Positions 57,801 to 64,000 of a stretch of DNA of 64,000 nt are shown here, piece by piece. The translations under genes were made by a program, and so were the position numbers. Each line of letters starts with the position of its first letter. Positions within the stretch are counted from its first letter, which is position 1. Origin of the DNA: Dipteris shenzhenensis (lineage: Eukaryota > Polypodiophyta > Polypodiopsida > Gleicheniales); NCBI GenBank assembly GCA_047967505.1, contig CM106539.1; one strand, written 5' to 3'. Below the pieces are notes generated by a model. That model was not told the origin of the DNA and made no database searches. It saw nothing but the letters and a program-made list of their open reading frames with translations.

Positions 57801-58874
57801 GCCCAAGATGTAAGTTGCGTGGCTCTCTCGCAAAGTCCGGCCACTGATTATCTATGTGCTTCCAAGCTGCACAATCTGCAGGAATCCTCAATGTGTGATC
57901 AGTGGACCGATGAGATGCATGCCATGTCATCAACTCCGCTATGGATTTGCATCGAAACATGTGTTGTATTCTTGCAATGATGGGAAAGTGTCTTAAGACC
58001 TTTACCGGTATCCTCTCACCCTGCTAGTCATCTCTATATCGTTATTCCCCACACTTTGGACAACTAGCCAAATCTCCATGCTCACGACGAAAGAGAATAC
58101 AATCATTACGGCAAGCATGGATGGTATCATAATCCATACCCACCATTGTTAGCATCTTTTTCGCTTCATCTCTTGATGCGGGCATGGTATTTGGTGTAGG
58201 CAACATCTTTTGGAGCAACCTATGACAAAGACACTATCCAAATGATGATTCTCAAAACAAATAATATCCAAATAATGAGTCAAATTAATGCAAGGGCTAA
58301 CCTCATTAAGGCCGAGACACTTGTATCCGACCACCCATACTGTACTTGTAGATTCAAGATTGAGAGACAAGCACGTAGTTTAGACATCCTAGCACCCTCG
58401 TACAATTGTGTTGATTGCAACTCTCGCATTTTCACCTCAGACTCTGACATCACGTGTACGTGGGATGTAGTGCCCCTAAAAATGGAATCCATCATGTCGA
58501 CCATACCCTCGTCATCATCCGGGAGACTATAGTCTTGTTGAAAGTGAGAAGGTATATGTGTACCCTCGTCACCCTCCTCATCATGTCATAAGCTCATTCG
58601 TGTAAATAGAAGATCTTCTATTTCCGGGTATACAATAAGATTGCGAACTTAAATAGCTTTGACTTACCGATGATCCATCAACATGTGCAACACCAACGGG
58701 GGGTACCGGTTCCGGCTCCTCCCCATACATCCGCAAGTTGCGCATGATAATACGACGTTGATGTCGTACTTCTCGCTTGCAATGAGTGCAATGACAATAT
58801 AACCTCTCCGTAAGCCACTTCGTGCTCCCGGGCATTGGCGCATCATCGGATGAGCTTCCACTCGTCCCTACCAT
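54816..58874 (-). pseudogene. TNP2-type CACTA transposase of element 3
   Basis: Same exons and introns as 41909-45975. Lesions not shared with element 2 are: two stops in the GEQRYRDDLQGE region (about 58020-58045), a stop before EDLRAMN (about 57006), a stop at VP*GKG (about 56115) and a frameshift in the DUF4216-like exon (about 55430). The T-run that shifts element 2 is normal here (LLEKHFPSS reads through). The zinc motif exon and the acidic tail are open. Confidence 0.85.
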
Positions 58875-59109
58875 CTACACTTATAAAACCACAACATAAG
58901 CATGAAGAGGAGATATTGACAATTATGAGCATAGCATGTTTAATTTGAGCTTCTCTTGAGGCCATATAAAAAGAATGACGTCGCTATATAGTAAGGATTG
59001 AAACAAAAAATCCTATATAGTAAGGCTATATAGTAAGAGGAGATATTGACAGTTTTAAGCATAGCATGTTTAAGCTTCACAAGAGGCCATACAAAAAAAT
59101 AAACAGTAA

Positions 59110-59962
59110 GCGTCGCTATATAGCGACGCTCTGTTCCATCGCTATATAGCGATGTTTTTAATTTAAAACGTCGCTATATAGCGATGCTTTAAATTACAAA
59201 CGTCGCTATATAGCGACGAAACAGCGTCGCTATATAGCGACGCTGTGGGTTAAAACCCGAAACGCCAAAACGCACGGCGTTTTGCTCAAGCCATTCCTAA
59301 TCTCTCAAGTAAGCAACCCAAAATCTCCTCCCACCTATTTTCAACGACCTCCCATCTATTCCAAGCAACCTCCCACTCTATTTCCCACTCCTCACCCTTC
59401 TCCTACCTCTTGTACTCCCTCTCTCTCCTTTTTCCCTCTTTGGTTTCTAGAAAGAAAGTTCTTCAAGAGGTGAGTTTGTTTCAACAATGTAGGTTGTTTG
59501 TTTGTTAGCTTTGGTTTTGTGAGTGTTTCTACTTGTATTGCTAAAGTTGTAAACTAGTTTTCATGCTTGATTTGAAAGGATTGAAATAAAAAACGAAATT
59601 TCAAGAAAGAAAGAAAGAAAACTCACCTCTTCTTCCTGTATTTCTCTTCCTTCTCTTTCTCCTTGTCTCCTCAATCTCCTCCTTTCCTTGTCTCCTCAAT
59701 CTTCTCTTTCCTTGTCTCCTTTCAAGAAGTTGCTTTTGTGATCTCCTCTTTCCACTGACATCTTATTTGAAAAAATGGGTTGTTTTCTCTCTTTTGTAGG
59801 GCCAGTCCACTACACCGAGCGGGACATACTCTCTCTTTTGTGGGGCCAGTCCACTACACCGAGCGGGACATACTTTTACAGGTAAGTGCTTCCTCTTCTT
59901 TCCATTTAATATTTTTGTTATTGGCATTGGCCTGCAGCTAGCGCCGTAAGCGCTAGCTGCAG
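59110..59962 (+). promoter_or_regulatory. Internal motif cluster and TNPA leader of element 3
   Basis: Five GTCGCTATATAGCGAC-type cores at 59110-59245 (two degraded to GCGATG) are followed by the leader shared with elements 1 and 2. It includes two copies of CAGTCCACTACACCGAGC (about 59803 and 59849) and the hairpin 59932-59962, whose loop is CGTAA instead of CTTAA. Confidence 0.6.
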
Positions 59963-60149
59963 TGATGGGCGTAGGAACCCTCTCTTCCCCTCTCTCTCTT
60001 TCTGTCTTCCCCCTTCTCTTTTTCTCATTTTTCCCCCTTCTCTTTTTTCCCTCTTCTCTTATTCTCTCTTTCCCCCTTCTCTCTTTCCCCCTCTCTCTTT
60101 TCCCTTCTCTCTTTCCTTTCCCTCTTATTCTCTATTTCCTTTCCCTCTT

Positions 60150-60950
60150 ATTCTCTTATGCTTATGCTTCTCTCATTCCCCCTTCTCTCATTCGCATAAG
60201 CTTTTTTTCCGCATGAGCATAAGCTCCTTCTCTATTTCCGCATGAGCAGAAGCATGAGCTTATGCTTATGCTTATGCTTAAGCATAAGCATGAGCATAAA
60301 CTCATGCTTATGCTCATGCATGAGCATGAGCTTATGCGTAAGTTTCCGCATAAGCTTATGCGGAAATAGAGAATGAGCGAAGCTTATGCTTCTCTCATTC
60401 TCTTTTTTCGCATAAGCTCCTTCTCTTTTTCCGCATAAGCTCCTTCTCTATTTCCGCATGAGCATAAGCATAAGCTCATGCTTATGCTCATGCATGAGCA
60501 TGAGCTTATGCGTAAGTTTCCGTATAAGCTCTTTCTCTTTTTCCGCATGAGCATAAGCTCCTTCTCTTTTTTCGCATGAGCATAAGCATGAGCTTATGCT
60601 TATGCTTATGCTTAAGCATAAGCATAAGCATAAGCATAAGCTCATGCTTATGCTCATGCGGAAAAAGAGAATGAGAGAAGCTTATGCTTATGCTTAAGCA
60701 TAAGCATGAGCATAAACTCATGCTTATGCTCATGCATGAGCATGAGCTTATGCGTAAGTTTCCGCATAAGCTTATGCGAAAATAGAGAATGAGAGAAGCT
60801 TATGCTTCTCTCATTCTCTTTTTTTGCATAAGCTCCTTCTCTTTTTCCGCATAAGCTCCTTCTCTATTTCCGCATGAGCATAAGCATGAGCTTATGCTTA
60901 TGCTTATGCTTAAGCATAAGCATAAGCATAAGCTCATGCTCACTACTACA
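60150..60950. repeat. Palindromic array of element 3 (partial)
   Basis: The same GCTTATGC/GCATAAGC, TTTCCGCATAAGC and GAGAATGAG..CTCATTCTC components as element 2, but here the central palindrome is built on AGCTTATGCTT and GCTTAAGC. Element 4 interrupts it at 60951. Confidence 0.85.
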
Positions 60951-60974
60951 CACGCATCCTATTGCGACGTTTAC

Positions 60975-61150
60975 GTACCGACGATTAGCGCCCGCTTAGC
61001 GTTAATCGTCGGTATAAAAATCAGGTGTCGTAAATCGTCACTATATAGCGACTTTTACTAAGCGTCGCTATATAGTGACGTTAGTAAAAGTCGCTATATA
61101 GCGACTTTTAAAGGTCGCTATATAGCGACATTGAGACACTATATTATAGC
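60975..61150. repeat. Left subterminal repeats of CACTA element 4
   Basis: Four or five cores, two with single changes (GTCACTATATAGCGAC, GCTATATAGTGAC), behind the CCGACGATTAGC..GTTAATCGTCGG pair. Confidence 0.85.
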
Positions 61151-61330
61151 AACGTTTTACAGAGAGGTTTTTTTTTTTTTTTAGCCTTAAAATTTATTTT
61201 CTTCCAATGACAAAATTTTTTAAATTTTCATACATGTTTGAGCTCATAGAGAATTAAAAAATGAGAGCATGTACATCAAGCCTTTGAAGCTCATATATTC
61301 ATGTCCAAGTTTGAGATGAGAAAAATCAAA

Positions 61331-64000
61331 TTAAATAAGAGCATTTACATAAACTGTTTCATCTTGAGCCAAGTCTAAGGCGCCAAGCAAGTTTATCTCC
61401 AACTCTATACCGAGTTGATCTCCTATATCATCATCGTACTCTAGCATCGTACGTTCACCTAAAAGTATTTGATCATCTTCTTCAATTAAGCTTAAGTGTG
61501 GTGATTGATCTTGACGATTGTTGTCTTCCTCGTCAATATCGTGATCTCCATCCTCCTCCCGTGCGATGTCATTATGCGCATCTTCCTCTTGCCTCATATG
61601 GTGATCTACATCTTCTTCGCTAGATTCATCAATTGGATCCGGCATTGGTAGTAGCATCTCCATATCCACATCTCGATCTTCAAAAATCTGCTTACTTCGT
61701 GGTGCAACTTGGATCACGTACCACCATCTTGGATCAAAACGATCCGGATGAAAAACCACCTATATTGAAGATGAAAAATCACGTGCCAAATGTCGTCAAT
61801 TATATATATATCAATGGACTTAAAAAACGAAAGCTTCGACTAATTAAATCATTAGTATGCACCTGCTCATAGTGCTCGGGAAGAACAAAAGTATCACTTT
61901 CATCGGTCCAATGTTTGGTGGAGTCTATTGCAAAGAGACCGCTACCATCTTTTCTACAGTCGCATGGGGACCGTTGTAAGTAGTTCTAAACCATTTTACA
62001 TCAAGAATTAAAATAGTAAATCGTCTGAAATCAATTTCATAGATGTCGCGTATGGTTCCACAATAATCCAACTGTGAGGAGAGAAGATTGGTATCCGAAG
62101 CACTTGCTCGGCTATCTTGTGTGAAGTTAGCCATGACTCCACAATCATACGTGACTCTCTTTGAATCGATGCGTTCTACGCGAAAATGTCGTCCATATGA
62201 CCATAATGCACTGTACTTTTTGTACTGTAAAAGAGCATCATTAAAACAATGAAGATGCACCTATTTTATAGCATATATTGCCACAGATAATTACTTAATT
62301 ACATCAAGAGATAAGAAACTTACATGCACCATACATCCAAATGATAACTCCCGCTCGCGCTCGTTTATTGTCTCTCCATCACGTTCGGCTTTACGTATAG
62401 CTAGTTGTAGCCAATCAAGTGACATGTGAGTAGGGAGAAGAGCCAGATCTCGTGGATATGGTTGTGATCGCCTGTACATTACTCTGAATCTCGTCCTTGC
62501 ATTTATTCTTTCTGCTTTGGCCACTTCATATCTCTCAATCCACTTTTGCATCTCAGGGCTATTGAGGATACAAAACTTATTGAATTTCTCCATTTGCTCT
62601 TCGCTCATCTTTCTTTCAATCCCTTTTCCTTGGGGGACCTCGCCAATGATGCGATCATCATCCTTGTTGTGCTAAGCTTGCGGCATATCAGGATCCGTGG
62701 ATGCAAGAAACTCTGTGATATATACTAATGACTCTTGCACAAGCCATCCCTCTGCCATGCTTGCTTCTAGTCTTGCTCTTTGTCTTACAAACCCCTTTAA
62801 AGTTTTCATAAACCGCTCGAGAAAAAACATGCATCGATTATGAACGGTACCTGCTATAGCCACCTCATCAACTATGTGCACAAGCAAGTGGACTTGAGTT
62901 GTCATAATGCTTGAGGGAAAGTGCTTCTCAAGCAAGCATACGGCTTCGATGGATTCCACCCTAGCCTTCTCGATACTCGATATAGAGATCTCTTTTTGAG
63001 ATATCCACCTATTTCACATGTCCATGCATATGTAAGATATTTGAGATATCCACCTATTTCACATGTCCATGAAGAAAATACATAATGCGAATTGATAGTA
63101 AGCATACCTCACAATACCACAGATCTTGAATATAGCATTTCTAACATCTTCTTGTAAGCACCCTTTTATTGTAATTGGAAGGATGAACTATCAAAGCAAC
63201 AATGAAATTATGTCAACAATATAACATAATAATAATTACGCTAATGCATCACTATTATCGGTACACTAATTCTACTTAGAATACCTGTAAGACCTTGTAC
63301 CAATCATGGGACTTGAGGCCACTAAGCTTATTGTCCTTTGAAAATGCTCCTTTCAAGCAACGCATGTACCCTGTCGGTGTTTGAAAAGAGGCAATGTCTG
63401 CCTTGATCGCTGCCTCCTCCCTCGTAGAGAGGATCCACGTTGCTTTCGGGAGGACAACTTTTCCTGAAGCATGCACTTGGGGCCACAAACGAGACATCCT
63501 ATTCATAGCACGCAAGTCTTCTCGCACTCCTCTCGAGTCCTTGGAACCAACCAAGTGTGCCCAAATGGTAGCCCCCACATTCTTAAAGATATCCATGGGA
63601 TCCAAGAGATGATTGATTTGTAACTGACCCCAATAAGGAAGCTCGTGAAAGATCGATAGCCTCTTCATACCAGGAGGAGGTTCCTCTCCATTCTCCCTCC
63701 AAGCTTGAATCCAATCACTTGCTTTCAAATATGATGGTGGTGGATCAAGCTGACCTCCACGTGCGAGATGGTCGAGCGGAAGGTATCGAGCATGACCTTC
63801 ATAAACATTTTTCCTCATGTGTTTGGAGTAACGTGCAAGCGATTTCAGAGCGGGTCCACAAACAGGACAAGCATGGTACCCACTTGTAACAAGCCCTGCA
63901 CGCGTGCATGAATATGTTAGTACAAGACATGCGTGCAAAAGAGAGTAAAAAAAGCATAATCCCTCATTGTACATGTAAAGACATAACCACGTACCTGCGC
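61331..64000 (-). pseudogene. TNP2-type CACTA transposase of element 4, 3' exons only
   Basis: Exons equivalent to the last five and a half of element 2: acidic tail (61759-61331), DUF4216-like exon, DUF4218-like exon, the short exon near 63120-63190, and the LLDPM exon (63897 downward), with the 99-bp readable intron next to the window end. Lesions are a stop after MPQA (about 62672), a frameshift in the DUF4216-like exon (about 61955) and LLDPMDIFKNV in place of LLDPMHIFKNV. The 5' exons are outside the window. Confidence 0.8.

Larger units (their letters stand above)
54454..60950. mobile_element. CACTA element 3, left part, interrupted by element 4
   Basis: Begins CACTACTACACACGCATCC at 54454, within the copia RNase H frame; the base triplet before it is GAA. 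Contents: subterminal repeats (54475-54650), minus-strand transposase (54816-58874), internal motif cluster (59110-59255), leader with hairpin (59932-59962) and the start of a palindromic array, where element 4 is inserted at 60951. Its TNPA part and right end lie beyond the window. Confidence 0.85.
60951..64000. mobile_element. CACTA element 4, left part, continues beyond the window
   Basis: Begins CACTACTACACACGCATCC directly after ..AGCTCATGCT of the element 3 array. It contains subterminal repeats (60975-61150) and a minus-strand transposase to the window end. It is inserted in element 3, so it is younger than that element. Confidence 0.85.

Overview
The window is a stack of nested, mostly decayed transposable elements from a nuclear plant genome. 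The evidence for a land plant is: CACTA transposons with TNP2-type transposases and TNPA-like partners, Ty1-copia elements primed by initiator tRNA-Met (TGGTATCAGAGC-like binding sites), a Ty3-gypsy element, a gag-only LTR element, and plant-style FCP1/HAD-like genes. I cannot name the species. I saw no tRNA, rRNA, bacterial operon or CRISPR array. Only two coding units look intact: a TNPA-like gene (51087-52686) and the gag of a young gag-only LTR element (22500-23330).

Layout. 1-9116: an FCP1/HAD-like pseudogene split by a 7.5-kb CACAA-ended CACTA-superfamily element (1387-8925, TSD GGA), whose own transposase carries a MITE. 9150-9972: a tandem duplication rich in a 14-bp palindrome. 10451-11738 (minus): remnant of an unfamiliar transposase-like family abutting a copia LTR fragment. 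11866-19860: two truncated copia elements joined end to end; the second holds CACTA element 1 (14860-18503, TSD AGG). 19870-25006: a gypsy element interrupted by the gag-only LTR element (21837-24474, TSD TTTTG). 25007-29390 (minus): a multi-exon gene remnant ending in an FCP1-like domain, with a foldback and a minisatellite in one intron. 29693-30505: copia LTR plus gag start. 30885-35800: an unrecognised intron-bearing minus-strand gene remnant, simple repeats and a second fragment of the unfamiliar family. 36746-39243: second copy of the FCP1-like segment. 39244-54453: a copia element split by CACTA element 2 (41470-53238); CACTA element 3 (from 54454) sits in the same copia, and CACTA element 4 (from 60951) sits in element 3 and runs off the window.

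How the parts work together. In the large CACTA elements the transposase and TNPA-like genes are divergent. Copies of the subterminal motif (GTCGCTATATAGCGAC in elements 1-4, TAGACGCG-like in the 1.4-8.9 kb element) lie at both ends and also between the two genes. If TNPA binds this motif, as it does in maize En/Spm, it would act at the ends and at a shared promoter. Elements 1-4 also share a leader hairpin, a 3' hairpin and a fast-changing palindromic GCTTATGC/GCATAAGC array at the head of the TNPA unit. Every transposase copy seen has its own lesions, whereas the one complete TNPA-like gene is open.
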